A DNA stretch of 32,854 nucleotides from Bacteroidaceae bacterium. Lineage in GTDB: Bacteria > Bacteroidota > Bacteroidia > Bacteroidales > Bacteroidaceae. Shown here piece by piece: positions 1 to 7,927 of this stretch. A program made the translations under genes and the position numbers. The stretch's first letter is position 1. Every line of letters starts with the position of its first letter. Below the pieces are notes generated by a model. The model was not told where the DNA came from. It saw nothing but the letters and a program-made list of their open reading frames with translations, and searched no databases. The stretch is taken from NCBI GenBank assembly GCA_017936265.1, contig JAGBFX010000047.1, positions 1 through 32,854 of the forward strand, given 5' to 3'.

Positions 1-413
1 AAGAGTTATTTGAAAAGCATGAGGAATATAGTGTAACAAAACAAGTTAGCAATTTCTTATCCATTGCCCATTCTCATGCAAGTTCTTCTTAATGGTTTGA
101 TACTCAAAGAATCTTAATCAAACTACATCAAATATAAGAAAATAATACATATAACTATACAAGCACAAAATCATTTGATGAACAATGAATCATCGCAAAA
201 GGCTGATAAATTAAAATTTAGTCCTTTCTGCGACTTTGTGATAATTCCTTTGATCACAAACAAAGGGGCATATGCAAGCCACAAGATTATTGGTTCGTTC
301 GGTGAAAGCGCCCAAATTATCATTGAAAAATCTTATCACTCAAAAAAAGTATATTATATTCGCAACTGAAATAAAAATGCATGAGTAATCTTTATAGAAC
401 AGAGTAATTTGAA
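1..413. other. AT-rich left-edge stretch without a convincing gene
   Basis: Apart from the short open frame ending at 92, the stretch before the UPF0158 gene is AT-rich. It carries one 64-codon frame (TTG at 175, or ATG at 178, to 369) with no recognisable family, no clear ribosome site and no signal sequence. I do not call it a gene. No RNA gene, strong hairpin or repeat is visible. Confidence 0.4.
3..92 (+). CDS. Possible C-terminal remnant of a gene entering from the left edge
   Basis: Reading frame 3 is open from the window edge to a TAA at 90-92 and would encode the last 29 residues of a protein ending in a Ser-rich tail (IAHSHASSS). The other two plus frames hit stops within the first 40 bases, which is the only reason to favour this one. 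The stretch is too short to assign a family, and it may be chance. No terminator hairpin is obvious just after it. Confidence 0.25.
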   Translation, partial: ELFEKHEEYSVTKQVSNFLSIAHSHASSS

Positions 414-881
414 ATGAAAACAAAATACGAGATATTCATTGACGCGGTTTCGTACGCTATGGAAGACCATTCGTACAATGTCATCTGGTATTATGATTTT
501 GACGAACAAGATACCGTTCCCATCATTGAAGATACCGAATGTTATCCCGAAGATGGGCACCGGGTACTCAGGATTGAACCATTGCCATCAAGGGTTTTAT
601 TCTGCATAATGGAAGATTTTGCAAACTCGCTTCCCGAAAGTCAAGAGAAAGAAAGGTTATTGACATCGTTGCGGTACCGCAAACCGTTCTCGGCATTCAA
701 GCATACGCTGTCCTACACAAGCCAACGTGAGAACTGGTTTGCTTTCAAGGAAAAACAGATGCAAGAAATGATTGAAGAATGGATGAGCGACGAAGGAATT
801 GTTTACAAGAATGGGGTATTCAGTTGCAATGGTCCCGGTGTCATTGAATACTATAAAGATAGCGGTTTAACGCAAAAATAA
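414..881 (+). CDS. UPF0158-type protein of unknown function
   Basis: A 155-residue acidic, soluble protein with no signal peptide or membrane segment. The layout fits the UPF0158 family: an N-terminal acidic part (about 1-45), a segment containing IEPLPSR and MEDFANSLP (about 50-75), a basic Arg/Lys-rich turn (about 82-95), and an aromatic ENWFAFKEKQ motif followed by an acidic helix ending in EEWM (about 105-125). The usual family length is about 140-160 residues, so it looks complete. The family has no established biochemical role. It stands alone on the plus strand and runs convergently toward the DUF3791/DUF3990 cassette. The start ATG lies after an AT-rich leader, typical for Bacteroidales. 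The family call rests on pattern recognition of the core motifs, without a search. Confidence 0.7.
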   Translation: MKTKYEIFIDAVSYAMEDHSYNVIWYYDFDEQDTVPIIEDTECYPEDGHRVLRIEPLPSRVLFCIMEDFANSLPESQEKERLLTSLRYRKPFSAFKHTLSYTSQRENWFAFKEKQMQEMIEEWMSDEGIVYKNGVFSCNGPGVIEYYKDSGLTQK

Positions 882-1123
882 TGACGAGTAAAGAAATGAA
901 TTGAACATATCTCTATTGAATACCGGTTTGCCATTTGTCCACTGACTTTGTTCTAATAAAATAAGGTAAACCGGCATCATTTCAGAAACACCGAGGTTGC
1001 TTTCTGCATTGAATTTTCAAATCCCTGTTTAAAGAGTCCCCCTCACTGAGGGATGATATGTATAAAATCCACAACTTACTTTTTATCACAAAGTTTGAGT
1101 TAGTTATAATACTCCTTGAATTA

Positions 1124-1342
1124 TCATTTTGTGGCATTATATTCATTCCAAACTTCTTCTGCCAGATACTTATCACTACGACAATGCAAATCTGCAACTT
1201 CTTCTTCAATCATATTAGATGTCTCTGAATTATAAAAGATATCTGTTGCTTCTTCAAGTGACACACCATACATCTCGCTTATACACAAGATGATTCTGGC
1301 ACATTTGGCACTTCTTATAACCAGCTTACTATCTTCGCTCAT
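1124..1342 (-). CDS. DUF3791-family small protein (distal gene of DUF3990 cassette)
   Basis: A 72-residue protein, largely helical by composition, with no signal peptide. It carries a Cys-containing hydrophobic first helix (ARIILCISEMYG) and a C-terminal pattern DLHCRSDKYLAEEVWNEY. The upstream 72-residue protein at 1809-2027 has a parallel pattern, VLHTFSSRYLMEDLTEYM, so both share an LHxxSxxYLxE core typical of DUF3791. Its ATG overlaps the stop codon of the DUF3990 gene by four bases (ATGA on the minus strand at 1342-1339), which implies translational coupling. DUF3791 genes commonly sit beside DUF3990 genes in Bacteroidetes and Firmicutes, and an antitoxin or chaperone role is plausible but not established here. 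Confidence 0.65.
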   Translation of the reverse strand: MSEDSKLVIRSAKCARIILCISEMYGVSLEEATDIFYNSETSNMIEEEVADLHCRSDKYLAEEVWNEYNATK

Positions 1343-1812
1343 ACCTGTTCACTTTCAATGTACGTAAGACATTCCTGAAGCATCCGCTCGGAACGGATGC
1401 AATATTGCACATTAGGTTTTTCGAATCTCAAAAGCCCTAAAGCCTCATCTTGTGATATTTCACCAGCAAAATACCTGTCAAGAGTGATGATTACCCTATC
1501 ATTTGCGATTCCTCCAATTATCATATCATAATTACCGACATCTTTGCCATCACGACATTGAGCCACAAAATCAAGCCAATGCTCATCGTATGCATCAAAG
1601 CGCTTAATATTCCATTGGGTTTCATCACATAAAGAAAACTCGTATGTATTCAGCCAAGCTTGCTGCCCCCTTCTTTTGAAACGTTGTGCATATCTTACAG
1701 CCTGATCATATAATGATGTCAAATAAAAGCCACATCCAAAATCGAGATACTTACGCGAATGCCTTGTATCGGGATGCTCAACAACTACATTTGATGAATG
1801 GTACAGTTTCAT
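1339..1812 (-). CDS. DUF3990 protein, putative ADP-ribosyltransferase-fold enzyme
   Basis: A 157-residue soluble protein matching the DUF3990 pattern: an N-terminal LYHSS motif (His5), then GFYLT followed by DQAVRYA (Tyr30, Thr32), a YDMIIGGIANDR core (about 95-106), and a C-terminal VQYCIRSERML (Gln136). These fall where ADP-ribosyltransferase-fold proteins place their H-Y-[E/Q] catalytic positions, and DUF3990 has been grouped with that fold; enzymatic activity here is inference. It lies between two DUF3791 genes and overlaps each by the four-base ATGA junction. Full family length, no frameshift. The arrangement suggests an intracellular effector whose activity is held by the flanking small proteins, as in toxin-antitoxin pairs, but no target can be named. 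Confidence 0.75.
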   Translation of the reverse strand: MKLYHSSNVVVEHPDTRHSRKYLDFGCGFYLTSLYDQAVRYAQRFKRRGQQAWLNTYEFSLCDETQWNIKRFDAYDEHWLDFVAQCRDGKDVGNYDMIIGGIANDRVIITLDRYFAGEISQDEALGLLRFEKPNVQYCIRSERMLQECLTYIESEQV

Positions 1813-2027
1813 GCTTCAAGCACTCCTTTCTCCCTCATATATTCAGTAAGGTCTTCCATTAAATAACGGGAACTGAATGTATGAAGTACATCGTATGAGG
1901 GTATGATGTACTCATCCAAGATTCCGGAAACCTTGAGACGCCTATATACTTCTTGCTGCGGCAGTTTCAGCAACAAAGAAAGTTTCCCAATGCAGAATGT
2001 TACAAATTCAAGTATTTTCTTATCCAT
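1809..2027 (-). CDS. DUF3791-family small protein (first gene of DUF3990 cassette)
   Basis: A 72-residue cytosolic protein with the typical DUF3791 layout: EFVTFCIGKL in the first helix, QQEVYRRLKVSGILDEYI in the middle, and SYDVLHTFSSRYLMEDL near the end. It is the promoter-proximal gene of a three-gene minus-strand cassette; its TGA overlaps the ATG of the DUF3990 gene (ATGA, 1812-1809). Being made first and being coupled to the next gene is the usual order for an antitoxin, which is suggestive only. The ATG at 2027 follows an AT-rich leader. Confidence 0.75.
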   Translation of the reverse strand: MDKKILEFVTFCIGKLSLLLKLPQQEVYRRLKVSGILDEYIIPSYDVLHTFSSRYLMEDLTEYMREKGVLEA

Positions 2028-2115
2028 AAATATTCTGAATTAGACTCATGTATCGACTAAGGATTCACAACTTAATTATTATTTTTTACAAATGAACCTA
2101 TTTCACATTTTATCA

Positions 2116-2146
2116 CAAATATAGTGAAAGGCGAGTGGAGAATAAA
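2116..2146 (-). promoter_or_regulatory. Candidate promoter for the DUF3791-DUF3990 cassette
   Basis: On the minus strand there is an exact Bacteroidales -7 box (TATATTTG, complement of 2116-2123). Nineteen bases upstream of it is TTTA (complement of 2143-2146), a 3-of-4 match to the -33 TTTG box. This places transcription start roughly 80 bases before the ATG at 2027. Seen by eye; AT-rich DNA gives chance matches. Confidence 0.4.
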
Positions 2147-2304
2147 ACAAGTTTACTCGTTTATTATTCCAAGCCATATCCTATTTTCGCGGTTTACCGC
2201 AAATATACAAACAAACGCGCAAATGTTGTGCTAGCAAATGGGTAAAATTTGTTTTTACACTCATAGCCAAACTTCACTGAAAGCAAATAGGTAAAGAGAA
2301 ATAA

Positions 2305-2376
2305 GAGATCCTTCCGTCGCTCCGCTATATCAGGATGACAAGCCCACTATAGATGCTTCGCTTCGCTCAGCATGAC
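2305..2376. repeat. Two tandem copies of a short dispersed intergenic repeat
   Basis: The reverse complement of 2305-2339 begins GTCATCCTGATATAGCGGAG and runs on to GGATCTC. The reverse complement of 2351-2376 reads GTCATGCTGAGCGAAGCG and ends in ATCT. Both follow the GTCATnCTGAnCGnAGnGAAGnATCT consensus scattered through many Bacteroidetes genomes. Related copies lie at 7870-7897 and 20904-20930 in this window, always between genes. Chance translation of such copies gives spurious small frames. Confidence 0.7.
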
Positions 2377-2387
2377 AATCGACACCA

Positions 2388-4601
2388 TTACAGCGCATAC
2401 GTCACACTTACCGTCATGTTCCGGCCGGGAGCACTGATGCCGCAGCTGTAAGGGCGGTAGCGCCTGTCGGTGAGGTTCTCGAGTGTAGCATTGACTGAAA
2501 GACCTTTCGCAAAGCGGTATGATGCACGCAGGTTTAGCGTAATCCACCCCGGGGAGTAGGCGTTGCCCTCCTTGTCAAGGGCATAGAACTCTGTTTTCCC
2601 CTTCTCTTCCTCGGGCATGTCATCTGCACTGCACTCTGCCTGGAATGCAGTGAATGCCTCAACGGTAAGCCTGTCGCATTTATAGCCTACTGCCACACGC
2701 CCAAAGAGCGGCGCTGCATGGCGCGAGGGCGATGTATCGCCATTGTCAAGTTCTTCCCGACCTCGCTGCCAGTTAAGGCTCGCATTGGCATAGAGCCACT
2801 TGGCAAAGCGTGCATCGACATTCGCCTGCACACCCCACACATTGGCAACAGCTGCATTCTGCAATGCCTGCACTTTACACTCCTCGCCACCGTACTCCAT
2901 CGTAAGCGAACCGTCAAATGTGTAGTCGCGTCTCACTATTGCGTTATCCAAGCGTGTATAATATGCAGTGACATCGGCTGTAAGGAAAGAACCGAAGCGC
3001 TTGGCAATGCCTATCTCGACATTATCGGCATACTCGGGCTTGAGCGTCGGATTGGGAACGGTTACACAACCGTCGACACTGTCGAAGAGTTTGCCCATGT
3101 CATCGACATTTGGGGCACGGAAGCCACGTGCATAGTTTACGCGGAATAGCCACCCTGATACCGGACGCCAGTTAAGCCCCACATTGCCGCTGACACTGCC
3201 TGCCGAAGCACTCTGTCGGGGAGCAAAAGGGATATCATAGCCAGCGGTTGAAAAGTCATTCTCTATGCGGTAATAGTTGTAGCGCACACCTGCCGCCACA
3301 TTCAGGCGGTTCGTGACATGCCAGCCGGCCTGCGCAAAGAGAGCGGCACTGTACCATTCGGCCTTTGGATAACGCGCAGCCATAGGCTCATCAACATCGG
3401 TAGTGATATCGGTTGCCACTCCTTTGGAACGCACGTTGTTTTGAACGTATTCTGCGCCATAGGAGATTGATAGTCCGGCAATAGGATTCTTCAGGAAATC
3501 AATGTTAGCGCTCCAGGCATCGACCTTCTCGCTTTGCGTCTCGCGCGTGGGTTTGTTCAGGTCACGACTTATGCGGCTCTCCTCGAACCGTTGCAGCGCA
3601 AGGTCAATCCTCAAGGAGTCGTACACTGCACCGCCACCGGCATGCTCCACACGCAGATGGTTCATAATCCACTTCTGCGGCCCGTAGTTCCACTCGGCGT
3701 AACGGGGAAGCCCGCCGCGCATGCGCTGATGACGGTCGTAGCGTGCATACTCCGATGTCTCGCTCAGGTGGAATGCATACTCAAGATTCCATGCGGCTGC
3801 AGGGGTATAACGCACCTTCTGCATGAAGTTCATCTGCGAATAGCCGCTGGGTGACTGTCCGCGTTTGTCGCCGTTGACAGCCACGATATCATCAATCTCG
3901 CCATTGGCATTGATGCTTGGGATTACGATATATGGCATTATATACTCCTCGGGACCATGCAGACCTTGCTCAAGGTCATCGAAAGAGGATGCTGTGAAAC
4001 TTGTGAGCAATGCCCAACGCTTCCACCCCACTCCTGCATGCACATGCGCAGTAAGTTCATTGGATGCTGTTGCAGTGCGCACCGTTGCCGATCCGTATGC
4101 GACAGGGCGGCTGTCGTCCGACAGACGCGGTTGCAAGGTACTGAACACCATTGCGCCACCGATGGCATCGCTGCCGTAACTTACCGCACCCGGACCGAAA
4201 AACAGTTCGGTATTGCCGATTGTGAAAGGGTCGAGCGATATCACATTCTGCAGATTGCCGGCACGGAAGATTGCGCTGTTCATGCGCACACCGTCAATGC
4301 TGTAGAGCAGACGGTTTGTGGCAAATCCACGTATCATGGGGCTACCGCCTCCATACTGGCTCTTCTGTATAAAGACCTCGCCGGTAAGCCCCAACATGTC
4401 GGCTGCTGTCTGCGGATTGAATGCGTTAGACTCCTCAAATGAGAGACGTGTAATCTTTACCGGTTGCGACTCGCTCTCCTGACACCAGCGGCTCGCCGAG
4501 AAGACAAAGTCATGCAATCTATGATGATACTCAAGGCTGTCCTGTGCAGACACTGAAAAGGATATCAGCACAGACAACAAAGCCACAAATGTGTTTTTCA
4601 T
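2388..4601 (-). CDS. TonB-dependent outer-membrane receptor, haem-receptor-like
   Basis: A 737-residue receptor with an N-terminal signal peptide (cleavage likely after SVSAQ, about residue 20). The plug domain (about 45-165) carries QYGGGSPMIRGFATNRLL, DGVRMN and GPGAVSYGSDAIGG, followed by a 22-strand-type beta barrel ending in a terminal aromatic-rich strand (TVSVTYAL). FRAP (494-497) and NPTL (517-520) boxes with the spacing of haem/haemoglobin receptors such as HmuR are present, but the stretch between them has no histidine, where such receptors usually have a haem ligand. Ligand is therefore open: haem, another metal complex or cobalamin. It begins 10 bp after the stop of the upstream T9SS-sorted Asp-box gene, so the two are probably one operon. 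No carboxypeptidase-regulatory domain precedes the plug, so it is not SusC-like. Confidence 0.85.
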   Translation of the reverse strand: MKNTFVALLSVLISFSVSAQDSLEYHHRLHDFVFSASRWCQESESQPVKITRLSFEESNAFNPQTAADMLGLTGEVFIQKSQYGGGSPMIRGFATNRLLYSIDGVRMNSAIFRAGNLQNVISLDPFTIGNTELFFGPGAVSYGSDAIGGAMVFSTLQPRLSDDSRPVAYGSATVRTATASNELTAHVHAGVGWKRWALLTSFTASSFDDLEQGLHGPEEYIMPYIVIPSINANGEIDDIVAVNGDKRGQSPSGYSQMNFMQKVRYTPAAAWNLEYAFHLSETSEYARYDRHQRMRGGLPRYAEWNYGPQKWIMNHLRVEHAGGGAVYDSLRIDLALQRFEESRISRDLNKPTRETQSEKVDAWSANIDFLKNPIAGLSISYGAEYVQNNVRSKGVATDITTDVDEPMAARYPKAEWYSAALFAQAGWHVTNRLNVAAGVRYNYYRIENDFSTAGYDIPFAPRQSASAGSVSGNVGLNWRPVSGWLFRVNYARGFRAPNVDDMGKLFDSVDGCVTVPNPTLKPEYADNVEIGIAKRFGSFLTADVTAYYTRLDNAIVRRDYTFDGSLTMEYGGEECKVQALQNAAVANVWGVQANVDARFAKWLYANASLNWQRGREELDNGDTSPSRHAAPLFGRVAVGYKCDRLTVEAFTAFQAECSADDMPEEEKGKTEFYALDKEGNAYSPGWITLNLRASYRFAKGLSVNATLENLTDRRYRPYSCGISAPGRNMTVSVTYAL

Positions 4602-4611
4602 AGTAATATAT

Positions 4612-7600
4612 TTATTTTACCAGCAGTTTACCGGTCTTCTGATAGCCGGCTTCATCTGTCGCAAGATAGAAATATATACCAGGTGTATATCCCGTTGTGT
4701 TCACATCGGCGCGCTCGGCAGAGAGCTGGTCTGCCACGACGTTGCCTTTTGCGTCAAATATCTTCAACGAGACATTGCCGTCGAGGTTGCGAGAAGTAAA
4801 GACAAAACTTTCGCCCGCCTTTACCACATTGCAGGCAAGCAGCAGTTCCTTACCCTTAAGAGGAGAAACCGATGTGCCGTCAGGAACAGGCTTGCCGCCC
4901 TTAATCATCGCCTCAATGGTTTTTGTATCGCTGCCCCCCGGAGTGGTCACTGTAAGGGTTATGTCATATGTCTGGTCAGGTTCTATTGTAATTACAGGAT
5001 TGCGCGCTGATGCATCGGAGATTGAGAGCGGTGCCGGATTGATTGTCCATTGCCACTCGGCATTCTCCTGATTCACTATGCTGTAGCTGTCGAGCTGTAT
5101 CGTGCGCGGATAGTTTGCCGAGGTATTGTCACCCGAGCCGGCATTCAGGATAATCGGCTGCGCAATGGGTTTGAACTGAGCATCGGCTAACTCACGCTCC
5201 CATATTCCGTTATTGGTCGCAAGACGTATCACACCCTCTTTGTAGAAAGGCAACATGCGGTTGAGATTCGCAACCTTCGGAAGACCGTCGCTGTAGTTCA
5301 CCCATCCGTCAGTTGTGTCATCACGGTAAAGGACCCTGCCGCGGGGTGTCGTATACGACTCGTTGAGGTATCCCATTGTAAATGCTATGGCATAGGCCGC
5401 ATTCTTCTCGTTTCCTGTCAGGAAGAAACGGCCCACCTGATGAGGCTCGGGATTGCCGTTCCAACTTGTAATTGTAAGACCGTCATCCAGTTTCTCCCAC
5501 GTCGCGCCATTGTCCACAGTGCGCCAGAAGCCCCCGGCATTGCCGTCACTTACCCATATCTCGTTCTCATTGCGAGGATGAATTCCTATCTTATAGTTTA
5601 TGCTATGTGTCATTTCATCGGGGATAGGATACTCGTTGAACGTCGTGCCCGCGTCAAGCGAATAGAAGAGACGTCCCCAGGTTGAAACCACAATCTTGTC
5701 GGGGTTCGAACGCGAAACAGAAAATGCCGAAATCGGGTTCTCAAAAGTATACACAGTTGAGAATGAGGCTCCATCATCGGTTGTACGCCACAAAGTCCTG
5801 TATTCCTCATCGTATGTACCCTGCACAATGTAGAAGCACTGCGCATAGCGGGGGTCAAATTCAAAGCCTATACCATGCTGCGATGATTCCTTGGGATATG
5901 TCCAGTAGTCGAGAAACGGCACGAACTCATCACGCCAGTCATCGGGCATTATTACGTTCTCAGAGTCGCTGAATGCCACCTTGCGCGGGTTAGAGAGGAA
6001 GACATAACCTGTAGGGCGCTCCGAACCGCGCATCGAAAGGGTCACACCATTGTAGCGGTCGAGTTGTGACATGTTTCCGTTGTGGTTACGACCACCGACC
6101 ATCACATCCTCGTTCCACCCCTGGTCGAAGCCCCACATTTCTGAAGCGTATAGACCATGGAGTTTGGGTTGTGCGTCGGAGAGGAAAAAATCATTGCTGT
6201 ATATCATTCCGCCGTCGGTAGAAAGCCATGTATCTCCGGCACCGTTAGTCTGTATGCACTGCATATCGCAATGCAGGTCGAAGCGACCATAATAACCGCC
6301 AATATTCTCAAGCGTCTTTCCGCCGTCGGCCGAACGGTAAAGTTGTATTATTCCCACAAGCAGCAGCTCGGGGTCTGTGGCCGATGCTGTACAGACGAGG
6401 TCGTAATATCCCTGCCCGCCGTTCTTGTCGACATGTTCCAGCTGTCCCACCGGGTCGGTAACGGTGAACGATGTACCACCGTCTGTACTCTTGTAGAGCA
6501 AAGGAGGTCCACTGAAATAGAGAGGACCCGGTTGCGAAAGATGATTTCTTCTACAGGCCCAAAGATAGAGATAATCAGCACCATTAGGAGCTTCGCTCAA
6601 TCCGATGCGCGCGCTGATGAGCGGCTGGTCATCGAGCGTGAGAAGATTCCACGATGCACCGCCATCGGTGCTCTTGTATAGCTTCACGGTATAATTTTGC
6701 TCTATGGCAACATAACATACATCGGGGTTCTGCACCGAGAACTTTATATCGAATACCATACCGCCAAGTGCCCACTGCCATGTTGCACCGCCATCGGTTG
6801 AGCGCCATAACTGTGCGCGGTCACCTGCCAGTATTATCTTGTCATCCGAGGGGTGGAACTGCGCAGAACTGGTGCGTGCATAGGTATTCTTTTCGGGAGT
6901 TATATCATCCCAGTTCACGCCACCGTCATTACTTATCCAGAATACGCCTCCTGCACCCACAAGCACGCGGTCAGGGTTACTAGAACTTATATCGATTGTG
7001 GTTATCTCGCCTGCCATCCACTCGCCTCCGTTGCAAGGACTCCATGTCTCGCCTTTGTCAACTGTGCGGAACACAAGACCCGTTTCCGAGCCGCAGTACA
7101 GCACATCGGGATTGGAACGAGAGGCCTTGAAACGCTGTATGTTCGCCTGGGCGGGAGAGAGCTTCTTATGCTGATAGTCATAGGTGACAATAGGCGAGAT
7201 TACTCTCCACGGAGCGACAGTACCGCCATCGCGGACAGCAGCTGTACGCGCCCTTGCAGCACGCACCTCGGCAGCCGCACTCTTCACATCGCTGTGGTAG
7301 AGCGATGCCGAAGGCAATCTTATCCTTCCATCGGGCTGCACAAAACGCGAATAGGCCTTCTGGAAACGGCGGAAATGGTTGACCACCTGCTTAGTCTCGG
7401 AGCTCTTGCGTCGCGCACCCGGATTGTCGTGAAGATAGATGTTAAAACTGTCGACCAGGGCACGATAATCAAGCCCTTCGGGATTTACCATCTGTGCCAT
7501 CCAGGCTGGGGAACCAGCCGGCAGATAATTGAGTTTATATGGAGTGAACAGAGAATCATGTTTGACGCTCTCCTGTGCACTCGCGCTCAACAGAGAGAGC

Positions 7601-7638
7601 GCACATATTGCTGATATGAGTATTTTCTTATATTTCAT
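4612..7638 (-). CDS. Secreted Asp-box (BNR/VPS10-like) protein with PKD and T9SS sorting domains
   Basis: A 1008-residue exported protein. I start at ATG 7638 because the residues before it lack a signal peptide, whereas this Met opens a clear one (MKYKKILISAIC..., cleavage near SASAQ). About nine Asp-box motifs of the S-x-D-x-G-x-[ST]-[WF] type (for example RSTDGGATW, KSTDGGASW, RTVDNGATW) imply one or two beta-propellers of the sortilin/BNR kind. A PKD-like domain follows (ITLTVTTPGGSDTKTI region), then a C-terminal type A sorting tail (KIFDAKGNVV to GKLLVK), which sends proteins through the type IX secretion system to the surface. An N-terminal conserved block (PAWMAQMVNPEGLDY) is shared with the paralogue at 7928. 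No sialidase arginine triad is evident, so I do not call it a glycosidase. It precedes the TonB receptor by 10 bp. Confidence 0.85.
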   Translation of the reverse strand: MKYKKILISAICALSLLSASAQESVKHDSLFTPYKLNYLPAGSPAWMAQMVNPEGLDYRALVDSFNIYLHDNPGARRKSSETKQVVNHFRRFQKAYSRFVQPDGRIRLPSASLYHSDVKSAAAEVRAARARTAAVRDGGTVAPWRVISPIVTYDYQHKKLSPAQANIQRFKASRSNPDVLYCGSETGLVFRTVDKGETWSPCNGGEWMAGEITTIDISSSNPDRVLVGAGGVFWISNDGGVNWDDITPEKNTYARTSSAQFHPSDDKIILAGDRAQLWRSTDGGATWQWALGGMVFDIKFSVQNPDVCYVAIEQNYTVKLYKSTDGGASWNLLTLDDQPLISARIGLSEAPNGADYLYLWACRRNHLSQPGPLYFSGPPLLYKSTDGGTSFTVTDPVGQLEHVDKNGGQGYYDLVCTASATDPELLLVGIIQLYRSADGGKTLENIGGYYGRFDLHCDMQCIQTNGAGDTWLSTDGGMIYSNDFFLSDAQPKLHGLYASEMWGFDQGWNEDVMVGGRNHNGNMSQLDRYNGVTLSMRGSERPTGYVFLSNPRKVAFSDSENVIMPDDWRDEFVPFLDYWTYPKESSQHGIGFEFDPRYAQCFYIVQGTYDEEYRTLWRTTDDGASFSTVYTFENPISAFSVSRSNPDKIVVSTWGRLFYSLDAGTTFNEYPIPDEMTHSINYKIGIHPRNENEIWVSDGNAGGFWRTVDNGATWEKLDDGLTITSWNGNPEPHQVGRFFLTGNEKNAAYAIAFTMGYLNESYTTPRGRVLYRDDTTDGWVNYSDGLPKVANLNRMLPFYKEGVIRLATNNGIWERELADAQFKPIAQPIILNAGSGDNTSANYPRTIQLDSYSIVNQENAEWQWTINPAPLSISDASARNPVITIEPDQTYDITLTVTTPGGSDTKTIEAMIKGGKPVPDGTSVSPLKGKELLLACNVVKAGESFVFTSRNLDGNVSLKIFDAKGNVVADQLSAERADVNTTGYTPGIYFYLATDEAGYQKTGKLLVK

Positions 7639-7927
7639 ATTTTCTTGAATTATTATTGTGCCGAATACAGTGAAGGACAAAAACCGCGGACATGTCATTC
7701 TATATTTGCACTGTCATTGACTCGTTTTGCTTTTCGCAACCCAAACGGCATAACCTACGGCTATGCCACGTTTGACCTGTTGCTGCAAAACTCGTCGATA
7801 ACAAAACAAAAGAGCATTGGTTCGTTCATTGTTACACTAATGAACTCACCGATAACAAAACGTTGTTTTGTCATTCCGAAACGAAGTGAGGAATCTCAAG
7901 TTTTTCCATTTGTTTACTGTTGATATA
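7639..7927. other. Spacer between the two Asp-box genes, with direct and dispersed repeats
   Basis: The 289-base gap holds a 19-base direct repeat with two mismatches (7789-7807 and 7843-7861, AACTCRYCGATAACAAAAC, offset 54), a small inverted repeat ACAAAAC-GTT-GTTTTGT (7855-7871), and one dispersed-repeat copy (7870-7897). A 92-codon plus-strand frame here is a by-product of these repeats. The inverted repeat could weakly terminate the gene ending at 7928. No clear promoter for the 7638 gene was found. Confidence 0.5.
7870..7897 (+). repeat. Short dispersed intergenic repeat copy
   Basis: GTCATTCCGAAACGAAGTGA followed by GGAATCTC is a further copy of the element at 2305-2376, in opposite orientation. 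It lies 31 bases downstream of the stop of the minus-strand Asp-box gene ending at 7928. Confidence 0.65.

Larger units (their letters stand above)
2028..2387. other. Intergenic stretch with promoter and dispersed repeats
   Basis: This spacer holds the candidate cassette promoter (2116-2146), two imperfect copies of GCAAATRGGTAAA (about 2234 and 2283), and two short dispersed-repeat copies (2305-2339 and 2351-2376) just downstream of the TonB receptor gene. A second -7-like TATATTTG on the minus strand (complement of 2200-2207) has no -33 partner at the usual distance. No gene is visible. Confidence 0.6.

Noticed and set aside
175-369. 64-codon plus-strand frame before the UPF0158 gene
   Set aside because: No family, weak start context (TTG or ATG 178), AT-rich composition; likely chance.
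1038-1052. Small inverted repeat (CCCTCA-C-TGAGGG) after the UPF0158 gene
   Set aside because: The one-base loop is too tight for a terminator and no T tract follows.
982-1209. 75-codon minus-strand frame overlapping the distal DUF3791 gene
   Set aside because: Overlaps a better-supported gene in another frame and extends into spacer with no coding features.
7645-7923. 92-codon plus-strand frame in the Asp-box spacer
   Set aside because: Its sequence is read from the direct repeats and a dispersed repeat (the VIPKRSEESQ stretch), a known source of false frames.
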